Assembly: GCA_041687475.1 (NCBI GenBank)
Contig: JAWLBW010000086.1
Coordinates: forward strand, 1 to 15,684
Length of the DNA stretch: 15,684 nt
Reading direction: 5' to 3'
Source of the DNA: JAWLBW01 sp041687475
GTDB lineage: Bacteria > J088 > JAWLBW01
The notes beneath the pieces are model-generated. The model ran no database searches. It was given only the letters and a program-made list of their open reading frames with translations, and had not been told where the DNA came from. Shown piece after piece: positions 5,885 through 13,575 of the stretch (the stretch's first letter is position 1; each line of letters starts with the position of its first letter). The position numbers and the translations under genes were made by a program.

Positions 5885-5924
5885 TTGGTAATCGCCGTAA
5901 AGACCGACTAGAATGTAGTCGGTC
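5885..5924 (+). promoter_or_regulatory. Promoter with overlapping operator-like palindrome for the envelope cluster
   Basis: TTGGTA (5885-5890), an 18-base spacer and TAGAAT (5909-5914, 5 of 6 to consensus) form a plausible promoter. A perfect inverted repeat, arms GACCGACTA (5902-5910) and TAGTCGGTC (5916-5924) around GAATG, covers the -10 box and the predicted start point near 5921. That placement suits a dimeric repressor, for example of the TetR type. Alternatively it is a transcript hairpin. The lipoprotein start codon is about 33 bases further on. Confidence 0.5.
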
Positions 5925-5953
5925 ACGCCTCGGTAACCATGTTCGGAGGGTAC

Positions 5954-8083
5954 ATGTTCAACGCTCGGCTCACGCTTTTCACGCTTCTCCTGTCTGCGCT
6001 TGCCTTCGCCGGCTGCGCCGACGAAGAAATCACCCCTCGCCCCACACCGAAGGAACAGCCCGCCAACAGCGCGCCCGTGGCCGCCATCGATGGCCCCGGC
6101 GATGTGGTCTTCGGCGCCAGCGTGACGCTGGACGCTTCGGTCAGTACCGACGTCGACGGCGATGAGCTGAGCTTTTACTGGACCGAAGATCCGGCCAACC
6201 CGCCGAACAACTTTCTCGACGGCCTCGACCTGACTTCGCCCTCGTTGGTCTTCAAGGCCGACGCCCTCGGCACCTTCACCTATACGGTCGAGGTCAAGGA
6301 CACCGCCGGCGAAACCGACTCGGCTTCCCTCAGCTTCACGGTCGAACAGAGCGTCGACGCCCCGGTCAACTACCCGCCCGCCGCCACGGCGATGGCGGTG
6401 GCCGGAAGCGATTTCTATTACATCATCGAATTCGACGGCCTTGGCGACAGGCGTCCCGTCGTGTTCATCGACAACGAACGGGCCGTTTCGGTCGAGCTTC
6501 TCGGAACGGACCCCGAAGGCGACGACTTCTGGACGGAAACGTCGGGCGCCATGGTCAACGGCATTTACGCCCGCTCGTCCGAAGCGGTGACCATGGATAC
6601 CGATCCGTTCGCCGACGCCGAAGCCATCGTCTGGTTGAACGACGATCAAGGCGGCGTACCCGAGCAGTACGTCATCGACATTCGGGTAGTACCCTCGGTC
6701 GGTCTAGACGGTCTTCCGAGCGCCATTCATGTCGACTGCGAACCCGAAACGGCGGTCGACACGCCCGACGGAAGCATGGTCGCCCCCTTCGGCTCCATCG
6801 CCGAGGCTTATCAGGTCGCCAAGGCCGGCGGTATCTCCGATATCTACGTGGCCGCCGGTACGTGCAACGAGTCGGTGACCGTGGGACTCGACGGCATCAA
6901 CCTGTACGGCATGTTCCTGCCCGAGCAGAACTGGCGGCGCCGCACGAGCCCTTCTGACCGGGTCAACGACAGCCAGGTCACGACGGGCGCACGGTTCGTA
7001 GATGGCGGCGCAACCACCATTCGCAACCCGGGAGCCGATGCCCTGCTCTTCACCGAAAGTAAGGATACCGGTACCGGCGCCCTGCTGATCGACGGCTTCA
7101 GCTTCGATCTCGACGCCAACTGGTACGCCGTGAGCCTGACCCTCGCCACGGGCTACGACCTGACGTTCCGCAACAATGCATTCGCCGGTGCCGTTACGCA
7201 CGAAACACAGGGACTGAACCGTGTGGGCGGCGGCATTCGCGTGGTCGTAGACCATTCTCCGGGTGCCCCCATTCTCATCGAGCGCAACCTCTTCAACGTC
7301 GGCGCCGCCGAGGGCGAGAGCCGCTTCCAGGTCGACATCGGCGGGCCCATACGCAACAGCACCAGCAACGAAGCGGGCGCCGTTTACTTTTACAGCAATG
7401 TCTTCTACGGCGAAATCGGCAACAACGTAAGTTATTCGTGCCGGCTGGCCTCGGGCGAGCGCTTCGCCTTCTGCTTCTGGCAGGGCAAGCCTCCGACGAG
7501 CGGTGCGGTACCGCAGGTCAGAACGTGGCGCAACCTCTTCCTGCTCGAGGGAGACGCGCCCGCCAACGGTCTTGCCTCGGTTGTCGACACCTTCGCGGCT
7601 CGCCACTACAGCGTCGGCAATGTCGCGATGGCGACCGGTCTCAGCAATGAGTTGCGCCTGTACCACGGAAGCTACGAAACGCTGCAAGCAATTCTTCCCT
7701 ACAATCGTTTTACGGAAGATCCCTTCTCTATTCTGCTGTATGACTCCGAGAACAGCCGCTCACTGAGATGCGTTTCGGATGCTTCACCGAATTATTTCGG
7801 CACGGCCTTTACCCTCCAGCCTTCGTCTTGTTCACCCGCAAGCAGCCCGGCCTATTACGGCTTGGGCAGTTCCCGTACTTCATCGCCGACTGTGACCGGA
7901 GCCGCCCCCTGGCGGCAATACGCCGGGGCCTACCCCGATGTCATGCCGGGCGATGTGTACGAAAGCGGCAGCTTTATCATTTCATCAGGCCCGCTGCCCG
8001 CCTGGGACTTCGACGGCCGCTACGGCTTTTCGGGCACAGGTTTCGACGTCGGCGCCTTCGAGCCCGGCGCTCCCATGTATTGA
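5954..8083 (+). CDS. PKD-domain, beta-helix surface lipoprotein
   Basis: The product has 709 residues from ATG 5954, which has GGAGG four bases upstream; the in-frame ATG at 5939 lacks such a site. The N-terminus is a lipoprotein signal (FTLLLSALAFAGC) with the lipid-attachment Cys21. Residues about 36-135 form a PKD/cadherin-like Ig domain (APVAAIDGPGDVVFGASVTL, DASVSTDVDGDELSFYW). From about 255 the sequence looks like a right-handed parallel beta-helix: PFGSIAEAYQVAKAGGISDI followed by VAAGTCNESV, then repeated short strands with Asn (FRNNAF, IERNLFN, YFYSNVFYG). The end, GTGFDVGAFEPG, resembles the DIGAxE close of choice-of-anchor Q proteins. Such proteins often bind or cleave polysaccharide, but no catalytic residues can be assigned. 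It heads a probable three-gene operon with two outer-membrane barrel proteins. Confidence 0.85.
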   Translation: MFNARLTLFTLLLSALAFAGCADEEITPRPTPKEQPANSAPVAAIDGPGDVVFGASVTLDASVSTDVDGDELSFYWTEDPANPPNNFLDGLDLTSPSLVFKADALGTFTYTVEVKDTAGETDSASLSFTVEQSVDAPVNYPPAATAMAVAGSDFYYIIEFDGLGDRRPVVFIDNERAVSVELLGTDPEGDDFWTETSGAMVNGIYARSSEAVTMDTDPFADAEAIVWLNDDQGGVPEQYVIDIRVVPSVGLDGLPSAIHVDCEPETAVDTPDGSMVAPFGSIAEAYQVAKAGGISDIYVAAGTCNESVTVGLDGINLYGMFLPEQNWRRRTSPSDRVNDSQVTTGARFVDGGATTIRNPGADALLFTESKDTGTGALLIDGFSFDLDANWYAVSLTLATGYDLTFRNNAFAGAVTHETQGLNRVGGGIRVVVDHSPGAPILIERNLFNVGAAEGESRFQVDIGGPIRNSTSNEAGAVYFYSNVFYGEIGNNVSYSCRLASGERFAFCFWQGKPPTSGAVPQVRTWRNLFLLEGDAPANGLASVVDTFAARHYSVGNVAMATGLSNELRLYHGSYETLQAILPYNRFTEDPFSILLYDSENSRSLRCVSDASPNYFGTAFTLQPSSCSPASSPAYYGLGSSRTSSPTVTGAAPWRQYAGAYPDVMPGDVYESGSFIISSGPLPAWDFDGRYGFSGTGFDVGAFEPGAPMY

Positions 8084-8101
8084 TTTCACCCGGCAGACTC
8101 G

Positions 8102-9067
8102 TTGGCTTCCTTGCGTTTCATCATTGCCTTGTTTCTTGCAGCCACGGTCTGCCAGGCGTTTCCCCCTCATGTGGAAGCCGACTACCTGAGCCCGGCCCAG
8201 CGGGGCGTTGCCCTGCCCCGCGGCTACGGCGAGGTGGGCCTCGGTTACCGCAGCAACTGGGGCAACTTCGCCTTCGACCTCGACGGCAGCCGCCTTACCG
8301 GCGAACGGCTGGTGCCCTTTCGCTCGTACCGCGACCAATCGTTGGTGCTCTCGGCGGGCTACGGCATGACCGACGACTGGGAAGTGCGCGTCGAGATTCC
8401 CTGGGTCTGGCGCAGCTTCAGCATCGACCGGCGTCCCCTCGTCGATACCGAGGGACGGCTGGTCTACAACTACCCCGACTCACGCACCAACGGACCGGGC
8501 GACGTACGCTTCGCCACCATCGTGCGCCCCTGGGACTTTCTGGGGTTCAAGCTCGACTACAAGACCGCCTCGGGTCCCGACAACTTCTACCCCACACGCC
8601 TGCCCGATGCCCGACCGGCCCGCTATATCGGCAGCGGCCAGACCAACCTGGCCCTTTCGATCGTGGCCGACATCATTGGTGAAGACTGGCGCATCGCCGG
8701 CGAGCTGGGTTACCGCCATCGCTTCACGGGCATTTCGAATTACCTGCTACGCGACTACAAGCCCGACAACGAGCTTCTTGCCGGCGCATCGGCCTACCTG
8801 CAGGCGTTTTCCATGGGGAAATTCGGCGGCGGCCTCGGCATGGAGCTTGCCTACATGCACGAAGCCAAAGCCAACAGCGTAAGCGTGCTCGACCTGGGCG
8901 TACCCGTCTGGCTCACCTATGGGGAATGGGAGCTGCGCCTGCGCGGCGGCCTGCCCCTGTACGGCAAGGACTACCCCAGCCTGTTTCCCCAGCAGCTGGC
9001 CGAACCCCGCCCCCTGCTGGGCCCGAGCGCCGAAGCCATGCTGGTGTACCGGTGGAGGGACCGATGA
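8102..9067 (+). CDS. Outer-membrane beta-barrel protein (phenol-degradation MetA-like/transporter family)
   Basis: The frame has no ATG; TTG 8102 (321 residues) or TTG 8111 (318 residues) gives a signal peptide, RFIIALFLAATVCQA, then FPPHVEADYLSPAQ. There is no ribosome site and the gene follows the lipoprotein by 18 bases, so translation is probably coupled. The mature part alternates amphipathic strands and turns: PRGYGEVGLGYRSNWG, GMTDDWEVRVEIPWVWRS, GPGDVRFATIVRPWDF, GSGQTNLALSIVAD, WRIAGELGYRHRF. It ends AMLVYRWRDR. The GxGDV...GSGQTNLAL...GELGYRHRF pattern resembles the family annotated as MetA-pathway-of-phenol-degradation putative transporters. The substrate is unknown. The stop overlaps an in-frame ATG of the next open frame (ATGA at 9064). 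Confidence 0.75.
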   Translation: MASLRFIIALFLAATVCQAFPPHVEADYLSPAQRGVALPRGYGEVGLGYRSNWGNFAFDLDGSRLTGERLVPFRSYRDQSLVLSAGYGMTDDWEVRVEIPWVWRSFSIDRRPLVDTEGRLVYNYPDSRTNGPGDVRFATIVRPWDFLGFKLDYKTASGPDNFYPTRLPDARPARYIGSGQTNLALSIVADIIGEDWRIAGELGYRHRFTGISNYLLRDYKPDNELLAGASAYLQAFSMGKFGGGLGMELAYMHEAKANSVSVLDLGVPVWLTYGEWELRLRGGLPLYGKDYPSLFPQQLAEPRPLLGPSAEAMLVYRWRDR

Positions 9068-9074
9068 CGTGCAG

Positions 9075-9091
9075 GCGCGCCTGCGGCGCGC
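9075..9091. repeat. GC hairpin with TGC loop (repeat locus B)
   Basis: Perfect 7-bp stem GCGCGCC/GGCGCGC around TGC. It touches the first base of the heptamer array at 9091. A second, smaller hairpin, GCGCC-TTC-GGCGC, follows that array at 9129-9141. Confidence 0.7.
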
Positions 9092-9295
9092 AATGCCCAA
9101 TGGTCGATGGCCAATGGTCAAGTAGGAAGCGCCTTCGGCGCGCCGCACCAAGTGCCCCCGGTGAGTTCTCTGACGTGCAATCGGAGCCGAGAAGCCATGC
9201 TCGCACGCAGGAAACAAGCATCACGAAGTACCGGTCAGAAACTTTTGCGCCACGGTCAACCGAATTGACCATCGGCCATTGGTCATTGGCCATCG
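9091..9295. repeat. Repeat locus B: inverted pair of period-7 arrays
   Basis: Arm 1 (9091-9121) is phased CCAATGG, TCGATGG, CCAATGG. Arm 2 (9265-9295) is phased TTGACCA, TCGGCCA, TTGGTCA, TTGGCCA. The reverse complement of arm 2 matches arm 1 at 25 of 31 bases, so the arms could pair around a 143-base interior containing the 9129-9141 hairpin. Arm 2 overlaps the 5' end of the metalloprotease reading frame. The 13-mer CATCGGCCATTGG in arm 2 (9270-9282) recurs at 12409-12421. Confidence 0.7.
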
Positions 9296-12240
9296 CCACC
9301 GCCCTGTTTCTCCTGTTGACCGTGGCGGTGGCGCCGGCGACAGCGTTCAATCATCCGGAGCTCGACTGGCGGGTGTACGAGACCGAGCACTTTCGCATTT
9401 ACCATCATGATGCCGTGACCGAGAGCGCGGCGCGGGTGGCCGAAATTGCCGAAGAGGTGTATTCTCGACTCAAAGAGGCCTACGGCCGCGACCTGCCGCT
9501 GCCCGTTCGTATCGTTTTCGACGACACCTTCGACCCTCGTAACGGCGCCGCGTATACGGCCTATCGCGTCGTGAGCATCGAGGGACTCTCGTCGTCGACC
9601 GAGTTCAGGGGTACCCACGACTGGCTGCGCGACGTGACCACCCACGAGCTGGCGCACCTGTTCTCGCTGGGCCAGTCGACCATGCTGGGCGACCTGGTGC
9701 CCGGTCTCGTCGTCAGCGGTCTCGACGCCCCCTACGGCCGCGATTCGCAGGTGGCGGCGACCCTGTTTCTGCCGGCCGAGCTTACGCCGCGTTGGTTTGC
9801 CGAGGGCATCGCCCAGGCCGATTCGGCCGCCCTGGCCTTCGACCGGTGGGACAGTCACCGCGACATGCTGCTGCGCGCCTCGGTATTGGAAGACGGCGTG
9901 TTTCCCTTCGCCGAAATGGCGGCCTTGTCGAACAAGAACTACCTCGAAGCCGAAAAGGTATACAACCAGGGCTTCGGCTTTCTCCTGTACCTGAACGAGC
10001 GCTTCGGCCCCGACACCGGCGCGCGCATTGCCCGTGAAGCCGGCCGCACGTTCACCACCGACTTTCGCAAGCCCATGGCCACCGTGCTGGGCGTCGACCC
10101 CGAAGTCGTTTTCGCAGAATACATCGACGAGCGACGAGCGGTTTACCGGAACTGGCACGACGCGTGGAAGCCGCTGCTGTTCGACGGCGAACCGGTTACC
10201 GACGCCGGCTTTCTCACCGGCAACGTGGCCGTATCGCCCGACGGAAAATACCTGGCCTTTACCGGCAACGGCACGGCCGAATTTTCGGCCGGTGATCTGT
10301 ACCTGTACGAAGTCGAAACGGGTAAACGGCGCATCGTCTTCAGCGGCGTGGGCTCGCGACCTGCCTGGCTGCCCGATTCGTCGGCCATGATCGTGTCGAG
10401 CGATGCCGAAGTGACCCTCGACGGCTACAGCTACCACGACCTCTTTCTGCTGACCGTCGACGGCAAGACCACAAGGCTTACCCGGCTCGCCCGCGCCGAA
10501 GACCCGGCCGTATCGGCCGACGGCAAGTGGGTGGCCGCCTCGGTCGGACGCGACGGCCGCCGCAACCTGACCGTCTGGCCGCTGGTCGACGGCGAGCTCG
10601 GCGATCCGCGAACGCTCACCGACTTTTCGCCGGGCGTCGAAGCGGCGGCACCCGCCTTCTCGCCCGACGGCGCGCGCCTCGTGTTCACGGTAAACGTCGA
10701 CCAGTCGTCGGACATCTGGGCGCTGGCGCTGACCGACGCCACGGTTACCCCCGTTACGCAGGGACCGGCCGAAGACCTGACGCCCCTCTTTCTCGACGAC
10801 GAAACGCTGGTATACGTATCCGACGGACGCAAAGCCTTCGACGTTTACACACTGCACCTGCCCACGCGCAAGACCACCCGCTACACGACCACGGTGGGCG
10901 GCGCTTTTTCGCCCTCGACCGACGGTCGCCGCCTGTACTACACCGTGTACCGCGACGGCGGCTTCGGCATTTATCGCAGCGAACTGGACGCCGAAACAAA
11001 GCCGGAAGACGAGCCGCTACCCCTTCCCCTTGAAGAGGTCTTTGCCCGCGATCACGCCGTCATGACGCGGCGTTTCGCCATCGAGGGCACCACGCGGCCG
11101 TATGTGTTCGACCCGCTTCCGCTCAAGTTCTACCCCGAGTTTCTGGTGTCCGACGGTGGCGCCCGGGCCGGCGGAACGCTGGCTTTCGGCGATGTGCTGG
11201 GCAAGCACGAGCTCGAGCTCGAAGTGTTGTTCGGGCAGAATCAGGACTACCACCTGACCTACCAGAACCACCAGTGGTACCCCGACTTCATTTTCGACGT
11301 GTCGCGCTACGTGCGCCGTGACCAGCTGCTGCGCGGAATCGATGAGACCACCAAGCTCGATTTCACTTTCGACGCCGGCATGGTGGGCGTCTGGCTGCCT
11401 TTGGGACGCAGCCACGGACTGTTCCTGAGCGAAACGGCCAAGCGTATCGACTTCGGCTACCCGGTCGACCGCACCATGCAATTCGCCTTCGAGCATGCGG
11501 CCGAGTACAACCACTACAACCTGACGCCCAACGCCTCGGCCGACATCAACCCCACGGGGGGACGCACGGCCCGCCTGCGCGCCGGGTATCATGTCGTTCG
11601 CAACTTCGACGTGCCCTTCTTCGGCTCGATTCTCGACGGCGCCTGGCAGCGCGAACGCTACTGGAGCGTCGAGGGCGAATACACCGAGTTCGTGTCCCTG
11701 CCGGGCGATACCACCTGGGAATTCGGGGTGCGCGGGGGCTGGCTGTCCGACGCGGTAAGCTCGTTCGACCAGCTGTACCTGGGCGGCCGCATCTTCTTCC
11801 TGCGGCAGGGCGAGTTTCAGAGCGAAACCGGTTTTCCGGGCTACGACGACTATGCCGTGGCGGGCGAAAAGCTGCTGCTCTTTCACACGGCGTACCGTTT
11901 TCCCCTCTGGCAGGGCCATGCCAAGGCCGGCGCGCTCACCGCCGACAGCGTGTACCTGAACCTCTTCTCGCACGCGGGCAATGTACTACCGAACAGCGCG
12001 TCATGGGCCGACTTCTTTCAAAGGGGAAAGGTTACCTGCCCCGGCTCGCGCGACGACTGCACCCTCTCGGTGTCGGAAACGTCAGGGCTGCTGACCGACT
12101 TCGGCGCCGAGCTGCGCATGAAGACGCTGTTCTTCGACATTTACCCGTGGAATTCGTTTGTGCGCGCGGCCTACGGGTTTCACGAGCCCCGCGTCGAACG
12201 CAGGCTGCGGTTGTACGTGGGGTTGGGTATCGGCTACTGA
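9265..12240 (+). CDS. Outer-membrane zinc metalloprotease with PD40 propeller and C-terminal beta-barrel
   Basis: From TTG 9265 the product has 991 residues. The signal peptide core is IATALFLLLTVAVAPATA; mature sequence starts FNHPELDW. The start is uncertain: ATG 9064 is in frame and overlaps the previous stop, but would add 67 residues encoded by repeat DNA before the signal peptide, while TTG 9265 and TTG 9286 lie inside the repeat without ribosome sites. Residues about 25-300 are a gluzincin peptidase (peptidase MA-like): HELAH at 127-131 binds zinc, and WFAEGIAQ supplies the third ligand, Glu180. Residues about 310-600 carry TolB/PD40 propeller blades (VSPDGKYLAFTGNG, VSADGKWVAAS, FSPDGARLVFT). 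From about 620 come LVSDGGARAGGTLAFGDVLG and strands to the C-terminal VGLGIGY, like BamA-type surface-antigen barrels. This suggests a protease displayed at the outer membrane. Confidence 0.85.
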   Translation: MTIGHWSLAIATALFLLLTVAVAPATAFNHPELDWRVYETEHFRIYHHDAVTESAARVAEIAEEVYSRLKEAYGRDLPLPVRIVFDDTFDPRNGAAYTAYRVVSIEGLSSSTEFRGTHDWLRDVTTHELAHLFSLGQSTMLGDLVPGLVVSGLDAPYGRDSQVAATLFLPAELTPRWFAEGIAQADSAALAFDRWDSHRDMLLRASVLEDGVFPFAEMAALSNKNYLEAEKVYNQGFGFLLYLNERFGPDTGARIAREAGRTFTTDFRKPMATVLGVDPEVVFAEYIDERRAVYRNWHDAWKPLLFDGEPVTDAGFLTGNVAVSPDGKYLAFTGNGTAEFSAGDLYLYEVETGKRRIVFSGVGSRPAWLPDSSAMIVSSDAEVTLDGYSYHDLFLLTVDGKTTRLTRLARAEDPAVSADGKWVAASVGRDGRRNLTVWPLVDGELGDPRTLTDFSPGVEAAAPAFSPDGARLVFTVNVDQSSDIWALALTDATVTPVTQGPAEDLTPLFLDDETLVYVSDGRKAFDVYTLHLPTRKTTRYTTTVGGAFSPSTDGRRLYYTVYRDGGFGIYRSELDAETKPEDEPLPLPLEEVFARDHAVMTRRFAIEGTTRPYVFDPLPLKFYPEFLVSDGGARAGGTLAFGDVLGKHELELEVLFGQNQDYHLTYQNHQWYPDFIFDVSRYVRRDQLLRGIDETTKLDFTFDAGMVGVWLPLGRSHGLFLSETAKRIDFGYPVDRTMQFAFEHAAEYNHYNLTPNASADINPTGGRTARLRAGYHVVRNFDVPFFGSILDGAWQRERYWSVEGEYTEFVSLPGDTTWEFGVRGGWLSDAVSSFDQLYLGGRIFFLRQGEFQSETGFPGYDDYAVAGEKLLLFHTAYRFPLWQGHAKAGALTADSVYLNLFSHAGNVLPNSASWADFFQRGKVTCPGSRDDCTLSVSETSGLLTDFGAELRMKTLFFDIYPWNSFVRAAYGFHEPRVERRLRLYVGLGIGY

Positions 12241-12241
12241 G

Positions 12242-12449
12242 CTGGACGTCGGACGTCGGACGGCCCGGTGCACGGCTGACCGGTATGCGCACGGTCGGAT
12301 GGTACAGGTTCCACCCTGCGCTGCGCTTCGGGTGGAATGAAACGGGTGAACGAAAATCAGCGGGCTCGCACCTGCGGTGCTCGTCCGGCCGTGCTGCCAG
12401 CGTTTGTTCATCGGCCATTGGCCTCGGGCATTCCGCGCCTTCGGTGCGG
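12242..12449. repeat. Repeat locus C: heptamers and TTC/TGC-loop hairpins
   Basis: The 293-base gap after the protease gene contains GGACGTC, GGACGTC, GGACGGC in 7-base phase (from 12244). It also holds an 8-bp stem TTCCACCC/GGGTGGAA with a 13-base loop (12309-12337), hairpin GCACC-TGC-GGTGC (12368-12380), a degenerate heptamer stretch TCGGCCA, TTGGCCT, CGGGCAT (12411-12431), and hairpin CCGCGCC-TTC-GGTGCGG (12433-12449, one G-T pair). None is followed by a T-tract, so none is a clear terminator. No gene is apparent. Confidence 0.6.
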
Positions 12450-12533
12450 CAGGGGGCGTTTACAGATTCTTCGCGATGCCGCATGATGGGCATGAAGAAC
12501 CGTCATGTTTCCCCGTGCCAGGAGGCTCGCGCC

Positions 12534-12786
12534 ATGAAGCAAAGCCGTTCCTTGTTGCTACCCGCGTTGTCGGCCGCCATGCTCATGTCCATCGGCTGCG
12601 ATACGAAGTGGAATCCCCATCAGGAGGTTTCACCCGAGACCCTCGAGGCGATGCGATCGCAAGTCCTTTTTTTACACCGAGCCCGACAAGGAAAGCCTCG
12701 AAGGCATGAGCCGCCCCATGACCGGGGCAACCACCGAGGGGCCCGACACCGGCTCACAAGGCCCGTCGGACGGTGGCGGCGGCTAA
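12534..12786 (+). pseudogene. Small lipoprotein gene frameshifted at a T7 run
   Basis: ATG 12534 has an excellent GGAGG eight bases upstream. Translation gives a lipoprotein signal with Cys22 (LLLPALSAAMLMSIGC) then DTKWNPHQEVSPETLEAMRS and QVLF. At a run of seven T (12667-12673) the annotated frame turns into arginine-rich sequence typical of an off-frame read. Taking one T away restores YTEPDKESLEGMSRPMTGAT, an acidic, Gly/Ser-rich tail ending SDGGGG and a stop at 12784-12786, 83 residues in all. The restored tail has normal composition, so the gene was recently intact or is read by slippage. A sequencing error in the homopolymer is the simplest explanation. Small lipoproteins of this kind are common and the function is unknown. 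HupE follows after 66 bases. Confidence 0.75.
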
Positions 12787-12793
12787 GAAATCG

Positions 12794-12822
12794 TTGCTCG
12801 GGCAGGCCCGGCATGGGATACT
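12794..12822 (+). promoter_or_regulatory. Weak putative promoter upstream of the HupE-like gene
   Basis: TTGCTC, a 17-base spacer and GATACT, ending 30 bases before the ATG at 12853. The hexamers match consensus at 3 and 4 of 6 positions, so this is tentative. Confidence 0.25.
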
Positions 12823-12852
12823 GTCGGTTTGATTCTTATCCGTCAAGTCACG

Positions 12853-13431
12853 ATGAAGCTCAGCACGATACTGTCTTTCGGCATCGTTGCCGCCCTGCCC
12901 TCCCTTGCTTCGGCCCACACCGGCGTCGAGCACGCAGCCGGCTTTTCGACCGGCTTCGGCCATCCCTTCAGCGGTCTTGACCATTTACTGGTGATGGTGG
13001 CTGTCGGCCTGTGGGCTTCGCAACAGGGTGGCCGCGCACGCATTCTGCTTCCCCTTGTCTTCGTAACGGTCATGGCCGCGGGCGCGGTCGGCGGAAGCAG
13101 CGGGCTTGCCCTTCCGCTGGTTGAGCACGGCATTCTTGCTTCGGTCTTCGTGCTCGGGCTTCTGGTCGCGCTTGCCGCTCGCCTTCCCCTTGGCGGTGCG
13201 GTTGCCTTGACGGCTGTTTTCGCGCTTTTTCACGGACATGCCCATGGCGCCGAGGCGCCCTTGTCGGGTTCGATGACGGCCTATGGTATCGGCTTCGTCA
13301 CGGCGACGGCGCTGCTTCACCTTGCCGGTCTGCTGGGCGCAGGCCTGGCGCATCGCCCCGCACAGTTACTCGCTGTTCGCGCCGCCGGCGGTCTGACCGC
13401 AATCGCCGGTCTCGTACTCGCCTGGGGATGA
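12853..13431 (+). CDS. hupE: HupE/UreJ-type nickel (metal) permease
   Basis: The product has 192 residues from ATG 12853; an in-frame ATG at 12829 would only add MILIRQVT in front of a proper signal peptide (LSTILSFGIVAALPSLASA). The mature N-terminus starts at His22, a typical metal-binding feature. The family signature GHPFSGLDH (36-44; HPxxGxDH) is present, followed by six hydrophobic segments, and FHGHAHG adds a second histidine cluster. HupE/UreJ proteins carry nickel (or cobalt) across the inner membrane for hydrogenase or urease. Neither enzyme is encoded in the window, so the metal and customer are unknown. No Shine-Dalgarno is visible. Length agrees with the family (about 190-200). 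Confidence 0.88.
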   Translation: MKLSTILSFGIVAALPSLASAHTGVEHAAGFSTGFGHPFSGLDHLLVMVAVGLWASQQGGRARILLPLVFVTVMAAGAVGGSSGLALPLVEHGILASVFVLGLLVALAARLPLGGAVALTAVFALFHGHAHGAEAPLSGSMTAYGIGFVTATALLHLAGLLGAGLAHRPAQLLAVRAAGGLTAIAGLVLAWG

Positions 13432-13457
13432 ACGACTCGTAAGGAATCTTCACAATT

Positions 13458-13497
13458 ACCCTCTCGACATATTTCCTGCTGCGAGGGTTTCTTTTAC
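13458..13497 (+). terminator. Weak terminator-like hairpin after hupE
   Basis: Arms ACCCTC (13458-13463) and GAGGGT (13483-13488) with a 19-base loop, followed by a T-rich stretch (TTCTTTT). The long loop and interrupted T-tract make it a poor intrinsic terminator. Confidence 0.35.
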
Positions 13498-13575
13498 CTC
13501 TGACGTAACAGAATGGATAACCGGAACCTACCGGGCCGGCTTTCCGACACGCGTTATCACGAAAGGTGTTCACCC

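Noticed and set aside
6704..7687. Minus-strand open frame of 327 codons opposite the beta-helix lipoprotein
   Set aside because: It is a shadow of the lipoprotein codon pattern, with no ribosome site and no recognisable motif.
9064..9264. ATG 9064 as the start of the metalloprotease
   Set aside because: The ATGA overlap is attractive, but the added 67 residues are encoded by hairpins and heptamer repeats and precede an otherwise normal signal peptide. Kept as an alternative.
9283..10857. Long minus-strand open frame (524 codons) opposite the metalloprotease gene
   Set aside because: Its product is Gly/Arg/Val-rich with no domain pattern, and the + strand encodes clear HELAH and propeller motifs; long antisense frames are expected at this GC content.
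12309..12337. Intrinsic terminator for the metalloprotease gene
   Set aside because: The 8-bp stem is good, but the loop is 13 bases and no T-tract follows; treated as part of repeat locus C.
12829..12852. Upstream ATG for the HupE-like protein
   Set aside because: It would add MILIRQVT before a complete signal peptide and has no ribosome site; the ATG at 12853 fits the family.
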